From: an uncultured Lachnospiraceae bacterium | Lineage (GTDB): Bacteria; Bacillota; Clostridia; Lachnospirales; Lachnospiraceae | Direction: 5' to 3' | Assembly (NCBI GenBank): GCA_910586555.1 | Contig: CAJUJY010000043.1 | Coordinates: 1-30,942, forward strand | Length of the DNA stretch: 30,942 nucleotides | Shown: one piece after another, positions 16,592 to 24,232 of the stretch | Position numbering within the stretch: the stretch's first letter is position 1 | Layout of the letters: each line of letters begins with the position of its first letter | Made by a program: the position numbers and the translations under genes | Notes under the pieces: generated by a model | The model's input: only the letters and a program-made list of their open reading frames with translations | Database searches by the model: none | Told to the model about the DNA's origin: nothing

Positions 16592-16622
16592 TATTATTAC
16601 CTGTCCTATGCACCTTTATTCA
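16592..16622 (-). promoter_or_regulatory. Forespore sigma-F-like promoter of the spore-protein gene
   Basis: On the minus strand TGAATA (16622-16617), 15-base spacer, GGTAATAATA (16601-16592). These fit the Bacillus sigma-F consensus (WGHATA and GGNNANAHTR) at every defined position with a permitted spacer. Sigma-G has an overlapping -35 preference and cannot be excluded. Confidence 0.55.
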
Positions 16623-16793
16623 TACCCTGTAAAACTGTAGTTTATAATTTATGACGTCACACAGCATATGTTTAATATTATAATTAACTATGGCATTATG
16701 TCAATTATTTCCTGCATATACATTTTCATATCTTTCCTTCCAGAATTATGTTTCCGTTTTGTCTTTGTATAAATAAATTTATATATATAATAC

Positions 16794-16822
16794 TTGAAAC
16801 ATACACTAATTATATGTATAAT
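16794..16822 (+). promoter_or_regulatory. Sigma-A promoter of the 185-aa unknown protein gene
   Basis: TTGAAA at 16794-16799, 17-base spacer, TATAAT at 16817-16822. The predicted leader is about 85 bases, longer than most here. The rest of the 369-base gap 16547-16915 holds only this and the sigma-F-like site. Confidence 0.75.
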
Positions 16823-16915
16823 GTTTATATATAATGTTTTAGTTCTAAAACTGATAACCATGCGGCATAACAGCAAGGTTTGGTAAAATTACATAATATA
16901 TTTGGAGGTATTGAT

Positions 16916-17473
16916 ATGAGCGATATACAAAAGCCAAGTTTTTCCTTACTTAACCAGAAAGAGGTTGATGCTTTAGTTGATTTCCTCAACGACAAAAGAA
17001 ATTCCATTAACAGTGATGTAATGAACCAGAAAAGCATTGATAAGCTTATAACCCTTATTACAGGTGACAGTGACCACATTATCCTGGATCTTTTCGACCC
17101 ATTTGCCAGTGTTGACCCAGGCCTCCTGGCCGCCCTTGGCTTCCGTATGGACGAAAATGATGTATGTGAACTTACTTGTGCATCAGATGAAACCACAGGT
17201 TTTATCACACTTAAAGCACGTAATACTGTTACTGGAAAAATCATAAAGATTACACCAAAGCTTATTAATGAAAATGACACTGAAGAATGGGGGTATTCTA
17301 TTTCACCTGTATTCTTTAACCGTATCGCTAAAATATTTAACTTAAAGTATACAACAGAAACACATGACCAGATTTGTAATATATTTTCAAAACATACATA
17401 TGGTTCAGAAAGCCATAAGATAGCAGAAATATATCTTCCAACTAATACTGCACTTCTTGAATGTATGTTATAA
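16916..17473 (+). CDS. Unknown protein with FliM-like N-terminal motif
   Basis: A 185-residue soluble protein I do not recognise. The N-terminus, FSLLNQKEVDALVDFL at about 9-24, resembles the LSQxEIDALL motif by which flagellar switch proteins FliM/FliY bind CheY-phosphate, but no switch domain follows. The middle is acidic (ILDLFDPFASVDPGLLAALGF) and the rest is mixed alpha/beta. The start at 16916 is set by GGAGG seven bases upstream; an earlier in-frame ATG at 16880 lacks a site. It has its own promoter and a terminator at 17517. Codon choice in its first 300 bases looks somewhat richer in C-ending codons than neighbours, as in well-expressed genes. Confidence 0.65.
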   Translation: MSDIQKPSFSLLNQKEVDALVDFLNDKRNSINSDVMNQKSIDKLITLITGDSDHIILDLFDPFASVDPGLLAALGFRMDENDVCELTCASDETTGFITLKARNTVTGKIIKITPKLINENDTEEWGYSISPVFFNRIAKIFNLKYTTETHDQICNIFSKHTYGSESHKIAEIYLPTNTALLECML

Positions 17474-17516
17474 TATAATTACAAGTTTGTCTATTAAGAA
17501 CAAGCTAAAATATAAA

Positions 17517-17550
17517 CAGGCAGCAAATATATATATGTATTTGCTGCCTG
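17517..17550. terminator. Bidirectional terminator between convergent genes
   Basis: A perfect 13-bp stem: CAGGCAGCAAATA at 17517-17529 pairs with 17538-17550 around an 8-base loop. It sits between the ends of the genes at 17473 and 17585. T-runs on either side are weak. Confidence 0.75.
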
Positions 17551-17584
17551 TCCATTTAAAAGAACTATACCAGGTTAAAATCCA

Positions 17585-18499
17585 TTATATATAATTTATA
17601 ATTCCTGTTATTTTGTCTTCATTCTTTTTAATAAATTTATATATATTTATAGCGCCATCTGCACATGGCATGTTATTTATGCTTTCAAAATATGAGGCAA
17701 AAAGCAGTTCTATACATTCCATTACATATGGAACAGCTTTCTTTTCTGCTTCCTGCAAACCAAGTGTATTGTTATACCCGGTAAAAGTATGTTTTAAAAA
17801 TACAAACCATTGTTCTTGTGTTAATTTTAATTCTTCTTCTGCAAGCAGACCAAGTACAAAATAACAAATATCAAAAACCCTTATATTTCTCTGGCTTAAA
17901 TCAAAATCTATATATCCTGAAAACTGGCCATCTTTAAATAAAAAATTGCCAAAGTGGACATCCCTGTGTATTAACTGTACTGGCAGGCTGTTATACAGGT
18001 CTGAAAGATTTAATACTGCCTGTCCATATTCCTCTTTGCTTATATATTTCCAGTTATTATCTTCAAAGTTCTTTCTTACCCAGTTATTCATTTCATCTAG
18101 TAAGCTGTTATTCCAGAGCCCGTTTATATCATTTTCACATTCCTTAAAAACTTTATGAAGACATGCAATTATTCCGCCCACTTTAAGAGCCGTACCTTTA
18201 ATATCTGTAATATTTTTTAAATTGCCGCCCGAAAGCTTTTCTGATAAAAAATAAAATAAATCCCCATTTTTAACATACAAACCATTATTATTTACAACAG
18301 GCACAATTCTTCCAACAGGGATATGCATTTTATCTAAAATACCCAATATCTTTAAATTTCTTTCCAACATTTGTAAATCGTGATATTCTTTTAGTATGTA
18401 ACTATCCCCTGCCTGCCATGCTGTATTATATATTTTTTCTATTTTAATATTCTGTAAATTCCAGTTTAAAAGAATTTCACAAACTTCGTTATTATCCAT
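17585..18499 (-). CDS. Phosphotransferase of the aminoglycoside-phosphotransferase (APH/choline kinase) fold
   Basis: A 304-residue kinase-like protein. The catalytic loop LIHRDVHFGN has D180 as base and N185 as metal ligand. IDFDLS at 197-202 supplies the metal-binding aspartate, followed by the family phrase IRVFDICYFVLGL. The N-terminal lobe (about 1-90) has the expected strand pattern and a lysine in YILKEYH. These features define the APH superfamily, which includes drug, choline, homoserine and spore-coat (CotS-type) kinases. Nothing identifies the substrate, and resistance should not be assumed. The start follows AGGGGG. It is 47 bases after a GNAT gene on the same strand. Confidence 0.8.
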   Translation of the reverse strand: MDNNEVCEILLNWNLQNIKIEKIYNTAWQAGDSYILKEYHDLQMLERNLKILGILDKMHIPVGRIVPVVNNNGLYVKNGDLFYFLSEKLSGGNLKNITDIKGTALKVGGIIACLHKVFKECENDINGLWNNSLLDEMNNWVRKNFEDNNWKYISKEEYGQAVLNLSDLYNSLPVQLIHRDVHFGNFLFKDGQFSGYIDFDLSQRNIRVFDICYFVLGLLAEEELKLTQEQWFVFLKHTFTGYNNTLGLQEAEKKAVPYVMECIELLFASYFESINNMPCADGAINIYKFIKKNEDKITGIINYI

Positions 18500-18546
18500 T
18501 AATTACCCCCTATATAATTTACATTTTATAACAGCCAGGTATTCTT

Positions 18547-19047
18547 TTATAAAACAAGTTCCATTTCAATACATTCCCATTCACCGGCAGGCATTTTATA
18601 AACTTCAGTTTTTCCTATAGGACGAAACCCGGCGGCTTCATAACAATGCCTTGCACTATTATTATTTGTAAATACCCCTAATGTAACCTTAGAAGCATCC
18701 AAAACGTTTTTTGCATAACCTGCTGCCATCTGTACCATTTTTTTGCCGTTGCCATGTCCTCTTAAAACAGGGTCAATAATAACAAATCCAAAGCGCACAA
18801 TACTGTCATTGTCTTTATCTGGGTATCTGATATACAAATGTCCCATAATATTGCCATTATCATCAAATGCACTAAGTGGAATAAACCTTTTGCTATTAAT
18901 TAAAGGTGCATAATTTTCATTTAAATCATTACCTGATAGCGGGAATTTCCCTATTCTGTTAGCAGACCACTGGTATAAACTCTTTTCATCCTTAATCCAG
19001 CTACATATAATTTGTGAATCTTCCTCTCTGTATTTCTTTAATTCCAT
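18547..19047 (-). CDS. GNAT-family N-acetyltransferase (RimJ/RimL-like)
   Basis: A 166-residue acetyl-CoA-dependent transferase. The acetyl-CoA pyrophosphate loop is RGHGNGKKMV at about 115-124. The preceding strand (VRFGFVIIDPVLRG) and the following segment VTLGVFTNNNSARHCYEAAGF are the typical motifs A and B. Motif B of this type (NNxSARHCYE) is common in enzymes that acetylate protein N-termini or polyamines. Substrate unknown. It lies between the aldo/keto reductase and the APH-fold kinase, same strand, with gaps of 91 and 47 bases, so the three could be cotranscribed. Confidence 0.85.
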   Translation of the reverse strand: MELKKYREEDSQIICSWIKDEKSLYQWSANRIGKFPLSGNDLNENYAPLINSKRFIPLSAFDDNGNIMGHLYIRYPDKDNDSIVRFGFVIIDPVLRGHGNGKKMVQMAAGYAKNVLDASKVTLGVFTNNNSARHCYEAAGFRPIGKTEVYKMPAGEWECIEMELVL

Positions 19048-19138
19048 ATTAATTTCCCCTCCCAGTTTTGTATTTTTAGATATTACATTAGCTCCTGGTA
19101 CATCTTTTTAAAAGTGCATGATAATTCAACATTGCAAA

Positions 19139-20233
19139 CTATTTAAGCATATATTTATTAATCTGTTTCATTCTGTCACTCTGTTTTACACCAAATGGAC
19201 ACCTGTTATCACAGTGTCCGCACTGTATGCAGGCAGATGCATTTTTTTCAAGTGTTTTGTAGTGTTCTTTTGCAAGTGTATCTCCTGCCACTGCCAGATC
19301 ATAATATTTATTGACAAGACCTATATCAATTCCCGCAGGACATGGTTTGCAATGGTTACAATAAACACACTTTCCATTTGCCTCTGGTGGTGCAAAGCTT
19401 CCTATTTCCCCATAATCTAATGCTTCCTCTGGCTGTTTATAATAAGATAAAAGTTTTTCTACTTCTTTACGGTTTTTTGCCCCTGGCAATACACATAAAA
19501 CACCTGGTTTATCTAAAGCATATTTAATACACTGGTATTCTGTTAATGCCTTGCCAAATGGGGACTGTGCTGTTGAAAGCAGCTGGCCTCCTGAAAACGG
19601 CTTCATAACTGTAATACCAATACCCTCTTTTTCACATTTTTTATAAAGGGCTGCCCTTTCATCTGCCCCGCCATTGGCAAAATCCCCATGTCCATAATCA
19701 TAAGCTGGATTAACTGAAAACATTAAAATATCAATGTCTGTATTATCCATAATATATCCTGCCACATCTGGCGTATGGGACGACAATCCAATATGGTGTA
19801 CAACTCCTTCTTCTTTAAGTTTTAGTATATAATCATATATTCCATTAGCCTGGTATTTCTCCCAGTCAGTTAATTCATCCAGGCAATGTATAAATCCATA
19901 ATCAATAAAATCCGTTTTCAAATTCTTTAATTGCCAGTCCACAGAACGCTTTACCGTATCAAGGTTAAGTGACCAGCCATAACTTCCATTTGTATAATCT
20001 GCACCAAAATGAATCTGGTAAAAAATATTTTTCCTTACATCATGGAATGTTTCCCCATATATAGGAAAACTTGCCCCATCTCCTGAAGCTAAGTCATAAA
20101 AATTAATTCCTCCCTCATATGCACACCATAAAGCATCTGCTGCTTTTTTCATGCCAGCTTCAAATATATAAGCTGAGCCAATACCAATTTCACTAATTTT
20201 ATCACCCGTTTTTTTATTAATCCGGTATTTCAT
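19139..20233 (-). CDS. Aldo/keto reductase with C-terminal 4Fe-4S ferredoxin domain
   Basis: A 364-residue oxidoreductase. Residues 1-280 form an AKR barrel (ISEIGIGSAYIF, NFYDLASGDG, FIDYGFIHCLD, IGLSSHTPD, VMKPFSGGQLL). The tail has two cysteine clusters, CxxCxxCxxC at 289-298 and CxxCxxCxxxC at 335-345, with the shape of 4Fe-4S ferredoxin motifs. Members of this fused family occur mostly in anaerobes and probably pass electrons between the clusters and a carbonyl substrate, which is unknown. An AGGGG site precedes the start. Its leader contains a copy of the hairpin-chain repeat, and a TetR gene lies beyond that, so TetR control is plausible. Confidence 0.88.
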   Translation of the reverse strand: MKYRINKKTGDKISEIGIGSAYIFEAGMKKAADALWCAYEGGINFYDLASGDGASFPIYGETFHDVRKNIFYQIHFGADYTNGSYGWSLNLDTVKRSVDWQLKNLKTDFIDYGFIHCLDELTDWEKYQANGIYDYILKLKEEGVVHHIGLSSHTPDVAGYIMDNTDIDILMFSVNPAYDYGHGDFANGGADERAALYKKCEKEGIGITVMKPFSGGQLLSTAQSPFGKALTEYQCIKYALDKPGVLCVLPGAKNRKEVEKLLSYYKQPEEALDYGEIGSFAPPEANGKCVYCNHCKPCPAGIDIGLVNKYYDLAVAGDTLAKEHYKTLEKNASACIQCGHCDNRCPFGVKQSDRMKQINKYMLK

Positions 20234-20262
20234 TTTTAGTACACCCCTTTTTATTTTTTAAC

Positions 20263-20424
20263 ATTATTAAGACACCCCTTTAAAATCTAATCTTTTAAGT
20301 GGTGTGTTTATGGCCTGGTTAATCTGTCAGGAGTCCAGGCTTCTGGCAGACTGCCGCAAACGGCAATCAGGTTATAAGCAAGCAGCCAGTGCCTGCAACC
20401 AGGCATTGCAGACATCTGCCTGAC
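20263..20424 (+). mobile_element. Degenerate copy of the hairpin-chain insertion
   Basis: Aligns with the reverse complement of 1258-1399. It begins ATTATTAAG directly after TTAAC (20258-20262), continues through a TTTTAAGTGGTG segment, then shares the diagnostic blocks CAGGAGTCC, CTGGCAGACTGCCGCAAA, CGGCAAT and AGGTTAT-AGCAAG. The last hairpin is different in sequence but conserved in position (GTGCCTGCAACCAGGCA). Many stem positions have decayed, so this copy is older than the one at 1258. It lies between the reductase and TetR genes. The end near 20424 is approximate. Confidence 0.7.
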
Positions 20425-20466
20425 ATAACTTTAAAAAATTTTTTTAACTTCCCAAATGGAAAAAAT

Positions 20467-21087
20467 TCACGGCAGTATTTTTATAAGCCCCATATATACA
20501 AGATCCTTAATTGTAGTTTTTTCATGTTCTATACCCACCCTGTCCATTGCTTCTATTTGTTTATCTGTTGCATAAGTATATGGATATATTCCATGCAGGT
20601 ATGGTAAAAATATCCTGATAAAATCTTTAATCTCATAATCCTTAATTCCAGGATAACATTTGCTTATAAGCTTCCAAAGTGCTTTCTTTAAATTACCATA
20701 TGCAGCCTTAAAATTCACAAGCCTTTCCATACGGCTGTTCTCTTCCAGATCATAGAGGTTTACAGACAGCAGTTTTAGAAGCAGTTTTCTTTTTTGTAAA
20801 GAGCCGGCAATTTCTAAAGCCAGTTCTTCCCTGCTAATTCCTGTAATTTCCTCTGTAAGTTTCTCAATATCCCATGTCCACATATTATATTCCCTTTCAA
20901 ATAATCCAAGGAATATTTCTTCCTTACTTTCATAATAATTATATATGGAAGTACGGGTAAATGATGTTTCTTTACTGATATCCTGTAATGTAATTTCCTT
21001 AAAAATCTTTTTTTGATACAGCTTACCACAGGCATTCATAATCTCATTTTTCCTGGCAGATGTAAGCTCTGGTGAACCTTTTGGCAT
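20467..21087 (-). CDS. TetR-family transcriptional regulator
   Basis: A 206-residue repressor-type protein. The N-terminal helix-turn-helix is complete at about 12-56: ARKNEIMNACGKLYQKKIFKEIT, then LQDISKETSFTRTSIYNYY, followed by ESKEEIFLGLFE. The remainder is helical and should form the ligand-binding and dimer domain. The start follows AGGAGAGG. It has its own promoter with a palindrome just downstream (21121-21133), fitting autorepression. The aldo/keto reductase gene follows on the same strand, 233 bases on, and may be a target. Ligand unknown. Confidence 0.9.
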   Translation of the reverse strand: MPKGSPELTSARKNEIMNACGKLYQKKIFKEITLQDISKETSFTRTSIYNYYESKEEIFLGLFEREYNMWTWDIEKLTEEITGISREELALEIAGSLQKRKLLLKLLSVNLYDLEENSRMERLVNFKAAYGNLKKALWKLISKCYPGIKDYEIKDFIRIFLPYLHGIYPYTYATDKQIEAMDRVGIEHEKTTIKDLVYMGLIKILP

Positions 21088-21120
21088 ACCTCTCCTTTCT
21101 AAAAACGCTTTATATCATTT

Positions 21121-21176
21121 TGACAATATGTCATATATATAAACTATATTATATACGCATACTGACACTTTGTAAA
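21121..21176 (-). promoter_or_regulatory. Promoter and candidate operator of the TetR gene
   Basis: On the minus strand TTTACA (21176-21171), 17-base spacer, TATAAT (21153-21148). Downstream, in the untranslated leader, TGACAATATGTCA (21121-21133) has perfect TGACA/TGTCA arms and suits a TetR-dimer operator. Confidence 0.65.
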
Positions 21177-21187
21177 TATATTTTAAC

Positions 21188-21250
21188 CTTATTAAGCCAG
21201 CCCTTTAAAATACACGTTTCTTAAGCAGTGGGGTTGTTTTACCAGGGTTT
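21188..21250 (+). mobile_element. Truncated copy of the hairpin-chain insertion
   Basis: Begins CTTATTAAG directly after TTAAC (21183-21187) and follows the 20263 copy through CCCTTTAAAAT, a TTCTTAAGCAGTGGGG segment and TTTACCAGG, then loses similarity. Only the first stem region survives. Confidence 0.55.
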
Positions 21251-21433
21251 TAAATATTTCTTTCCTAACGGCTTTAAAACTAAACGTTCTGTAGTAATTT
21301 CAAAATAGTCCATATCTTATAATTTCCTTATTACCAATATCACTTACAATACAATTTTATATTATACAGTTTTCTACTAATATTTACAAGCGGACCATCC
21401 AGGCTAACCATAGCTGCTTTATAAAATAAAAAA

Positions 21434-21916
21434 TCATAAATCCAATCTCATATATATAGATGTATTCATAGGACTATTGTTATAACAATCTATTGTATAA
21501 AATCCAATTTTTTCATACATATGAACTGCATTTTCTAAAAAAGGGAGAGTATCTAACAACATATAAGAATAACCAATTTCTTTTGCATCAGTTATAATTT
21601 TCTGTACCAGTAATGTACCAATATTTTTATCTCTAAATTGTGGTCTTACATAAAGGCGTTTCATTTCACAATTCTTTTTATCTATATTTTTTAGTCCAAT
21701 ACAGCCTGCGGCTTCTCCATTACAATAAGCCAAATACAATCTTCCAGAAGGCAGGCCATATTTTTCCTCTAAATGGTTTATTTCTTCATCATAATGCTGG
21801 ATATCAAGATAATCTTGAAATGAAGCATCATTAGCTATTAACATATTTGTATATTCCGAAAACAGAGTATTTATCTCTTGTGTGTGCATATAGGCTAAAA
21901 CAATTTCTATATTCAT
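21434..21916 (-). CDS. GNAT-family N-acetyltransferase
   Basis: A 160-residue acetyltransferase. The central strand and acetyl-CoA loop read MKRLYVRPQFRDKNIGTLLVQKII (about 84-107), with RDKNIG in place of the usual RGxGxG loop, a common variation in small GNATs. The following DAKEIGYSYMLLDTLPFLENAVHMYEKIGF is a good motif B, ending in the typical Y-E-K-I-G-F. The ribosome site AGGAGG is strong. Substrate unknown. It lies 109 bases downstream of a second GNAT gene on the same strand, and a short tandem repeat sits in that gap. Confidence 0.82.
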   Translation of the reverse strand: MNIEIVLAYMHTQEINTLFSEYTNMLIANDASFQDYLDIQHYDEEINHLEEKYGLPSGRLYLAYCNGEAAGCIGLKNIDKKNCEMKRLYVRPQFRDKNIGTLLVQKIITDAKEIGYSYMLLDTLPFLENAVHMYEKIGFYTIDCYNNSPMNTSIYMRLDL

Positions 21917-21978
21917 TTCAATTCCTCCTAAAACCAGACTTTTTAATTTATAACCAAGGAAAAACTATTTATTCTTGC

Positions 21979-22002
21979 CAGCATTAAGTGCAGCATTAAG
22001 TG
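21979..22002. repeat. 12-bp perfect tandem duplication
   Basis: CAGCATTAAGTG occurs twice head to tail in the gap between two GNAT genes, in the leader of the downstream one. Confidence 0.8.
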
Positions 22003-22025
22003 ACAAACTGGAAGTTGTCTGCTTC

Positions 22026-22568
22026 TTATACTGTAATCCAATATCTTTTTATCTTGCCTCCATCAACATCTATGGTTTTTTCATAAACCCCGCCATTGAC
22101 AAGTATTACTTTTTCACTGGCTGCATTCCCAATATCACAAGTAATAAGAAGTTTTTCTATTCCCATTGATTTTGCATTTTGTATATTCAAACGAAGCATT
22201 TCCTTTGCATAACCTTTGCCGCGTTCAGAAGGACGCACTGAATACCCACAATGCCCTCCCCAGGTTCCAAGAACAGGATGATTTATGTGATGGCGCAAAT
22301 CTATCACACCTACAACTTTACTATCTCTCTTGCGTACAGCTAAGTATGTATGTGAAGGAACAGTTGTTCCCACATCACCACATGTTTTTTCACTCTTTCT
22401 AAGTTCACATATTTTTATCCATTCTTCAGAAGACTTACTTACATCAAGCGACATGCAGCCTGCAAATTTGTCTTCATTTTCTGCGTCATATTCTAAAATT
22501 TCCTGACGGAATTTCCATATTTCATCCGCATACATCTTTTGAGGCTCTATTAATAAAATTTGCTCCAT
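22026..22568 (-). CDS. GNAT-family N-acetyltransferase
   Basis: A 180-residue predicted acetyltransferase. The middle contains strand and CoA loop HCGYSVRPSERGKGYAKEML (about 106-125) with a canonical RGKGYA loop, preceded by VVGVIDLRHHINHPVLGTWGGH, a phrase found in a group of uncharacterised bacterial GNATs whose members keep the two histidines. The C-terminal part (LLITCDIGNAASEKVILVNGG) is motif B. The ribosome site GGAGG is strong and an extended -10 promoter is at 22603-22611. Substrate unknown. It lies downstream of the tuf terminator, so it is probably transcribed separately from the str operon. Confidence 0.85.
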   Translation of the reverse strand: MEQILLIEPQKMYADEIWKFRQEILEYDAENEDKFAGCMSLDVSKSSEEWIKICELRKSEKTCGDVGTTVPSHTYLAVRKRDSKVVGVIDLRHHINHPVLGTWGGHCGYSVRPSERGKGYAKEMLRLNIQNAKSMGIEKLLITCDIGNAASEKVILVNGGVYEKTIDVDGGKIKRYWITV

Positions 22569-22602
22569 TCTAATACCTCCATAAATTCCAGCTTTTCATT
22601 TG

Positions 22603-22611
22603 ATTATACCA
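22603..22611 (-). promoter_or_regulatory. Extended -10 promoter before the GNAT gene
   Basis: On the minus strand TGGTATAAT, a TGnTATAAT extended -10. No good -35 box at 17 bases. It places the RNA start about 27 bases before the ATG at 22568. Confidence 0.45.
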
Positions 22612-22800
22612 CTTCCATTTCTTATTTACTACTAAAAAATAAGTGACAGCAACCGCCACGTCCACATTTCTTATATGGCTTTTCAATTTTCTGTTCTTGC
22701 AAGAAAGGAAGTAGTGGAAATGATACAATTCAAATTGCAATATTACAAAGAAAGGGTAGAACATGTAAAGTAAATAAAAGCCTGGTAGTTGCAAAACTTC

Positions 22801-22832
22801 AAAAAGGGCTTCCCAGTTTCCCGGGAAGCCCC
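22801..22832 (-). terminator. Intrinsic terminator of tuf
   Basis: On the minus strand GGGCTTCCC (22831-22823) pairs with GGGAAGCCC (22814-22806) around an 8-base loop and is followed at once by TTTTT (22805-22801). It starts about 24 bases after the tuf stop. Confidence 0.92.
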
Positions 22833-22854
22833 ATAAAAGATAATTTTTTATCAA

Positions 22855-24042
22855 TTATTCAATAATTGTAGCAACCTTACCTGAACCTACTGTCCTGCCG
22901 CCTTCACGGATAGCAAAGTTAAGACCCTGCTCCATAGCTACTGGATGGATAAGTTCAATAGTCATTTCTACGTTATCACCAGGCATGCACATTTCTGTAC
23001 CTGAAGGTAATTCACATATACCTGTTACGTCTGTTGTCCTGAAGTAGAACTGTGGACGGTAGTTGTTAAAGAATGGTGTATGGCGTCCACCTTCATCCTT
23101 TGTTAATACATATACCTGTGCTGTAAATTTCTTATGGCATGTTACGCTTCCTGGCTTAGCAAGAACCTGTCCACGTACAATCTGGTCACGGTTGATACCA
23201 CGGAGAAGTGCACCAATGTTATCACCAGCCTGTGCCTCATCAAGCATCTTACGGAACATTTCAATACCTGTTACTACTGTCTTATTAGACTCTTCCTTAA
23301 CACCAAGGATTTCAAGTTCATCATTAAGATGGAGTGTACCTCTTTCTACACGGCCTGTAGCAACTGTACCACGGCCTGTAATTGTAAATACGTCCTCTAC
23401 TGGCATAAGGAATGGCTTATCTGTGTCACGCTCTGGATTTGGAATATATTCATCAACTGTTGACATAAGTTCCATAATCTTGTCGCCCCACTCACTACTT
23501 GGATCTTCAAGTGCCTTAAGTGCTGAACCCTTAATAATTGGGCAGTCTGTAAAGCCATATTCTTCAAGTGCTTCTGAAACTTCCATTTCTACTAATTCGA
23601 TAAGTTCATCATCATCAACCATATCGCACTTGTTAAGGAATACAACAATATAAGGAACATTAACCTGGCGTGAAAGCAGGATATGCTCTTTTGTCTGTGC
23701 CATAACGCCGTCTGTTGCAGCAACAACAAGGATAGCACCGTCCATCTGTGCAGCACCTGTAATCATGTTCTTTACATAATCAGCATGGCCTGGGCAGTCA
23801 ACGTGTGCATAGTGCCTTGCTTCTGTTTCATACTCAACGTGTGCTGTAGAAATTGTAATACCTCTTTCACGCTCTTCTGGAGCTTTATCGATATTTTCAA
23901 AATCTACTGCCTTGTTTCCTGCAACCCTTTCTGAAAGAGTCTTTGTAATAGCTGCTGTTAAAGTTGTTTTACCGTGGTCTACGTGTCCGATAGTACCAAT
24001 GTTACAATGGGGTTTAGTTCTTTCAAACTTTTCTTTAGCCAT
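22855..24042 (-). CDS. tuf: Elongation factor Tu
   Basis: A 395-residue GTPase that delivers aminoacyl-tRNA to the ribosome. G-domain motifs: GHVDHGKT at 19-26, switch II DCPGH at 82-86, NKCD at 137-140 and the SAL motif (GSALKAL) after it. Domains 2 and 3 follow with no gaps (RGTVATGRVERG, ending IREGGRTVGSGKVATIIE). The start MAKEKFERTK is fixed by AAAGGAGG; an upstream in-frame extension is not coding. It is last in the str operon, 190 bases after fusA, with its own promoter and a strong terminator, which fits the high EF-Tu demand of cells. Confidence 0.98.
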   Translation of the reverse strand: MAKEKFERTKPHCNIGTIGHVDHGKTTLTAAITKTLSERVAGNKAVDFENIDKAPEERERGITISTAHVEYETEARHYAHVDCPGHADYVKNMITGAAQMDGAILVVAATDGVMAQTKEHILLSRQVNVPYIVVFLNKCDMVDDDELIELVEMEVSEALEEYGFTDCPIIKGSALKALEDPSSEWGDKIMELMSTVDEYIPNPERDTDKPFLMPVEDVFTITGRGTVATGRVERGTLHLNDELEILGVKEESNKTVVTGIEMFRKMLDEAQAGDNIGALLRGINRDQIVRGQVLAKPGSVTCHKKFTAQVYVLTKDEGGRHTPFFNNYRPQFYFRTTDVTGICELPSGTEMCMPGDNVEMTIELIHPVAMEQGLNFAIREGGRTVGSGKVATIIE

Positions 24043-24172
24043 TTTATATAATCCTCCTTTAAATAAATAGGCAACATATTGCCGCACTTTCTAGTGGAAG
24101 AGGCAGCTAGTACTGTTCCTCATTTTTATGTGGTAATAAAACTTAACCCCCTCCACACTTGTCCTGGGCACT

Positions 24173-24201
24173 ATTATATTGCAAAATTAACCAATTTTCA
24201 A
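24173..24201 (-). promoter_or_regulatory. Sigma-A promoter of tuf
   Basis: On the minus strand TTGAAA (24201-24196), 17-base spacer, TATAAT (24178-24173). The leader of about 125 bases contains a small hairpin, GGCAA/TTGCC, at 24070-24083, some 30 bases before the start codon. Confidence 0.8.
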
Positions 24202-24232
24202 GTCCTTTCTGGCAATTAACCAGTTAAGAAGT

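Larger units (their letters stand above)
21088..21433. other. Intergenic region with TetR promoter and repeat remnant
   Basis: A 346-base gap between a GNAT gene and the TetR gene. It holds the TetR promoter/operator (21121-21176) and a repeat remnant (21188-21250). From 21251 to 21433 I see only AT-rich sequence without an open frame, promoter of note or hairpin. Confidence 0.6.

Noticed and set aside
16262..16880. T-box riboswitch controlling cysS
   Set aside because: The gap before cysS is only 48 bases and the region before the spore gene lacks a T-box sequence and antiterminator hairpin.
17585..22568. APH-fold kinase and GNATs as an antibiotic-resistance island
   Set aside because: None has features of a known drug-modifying enzyme, there is no integron or transposase, and base composition is like the neighbourhood.
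22570..22854. 94-codon minus-strand frame after tuf
   Set aside because: It contains the tuf terminator hairpin and the GNAT promoter and lacks a start signal.
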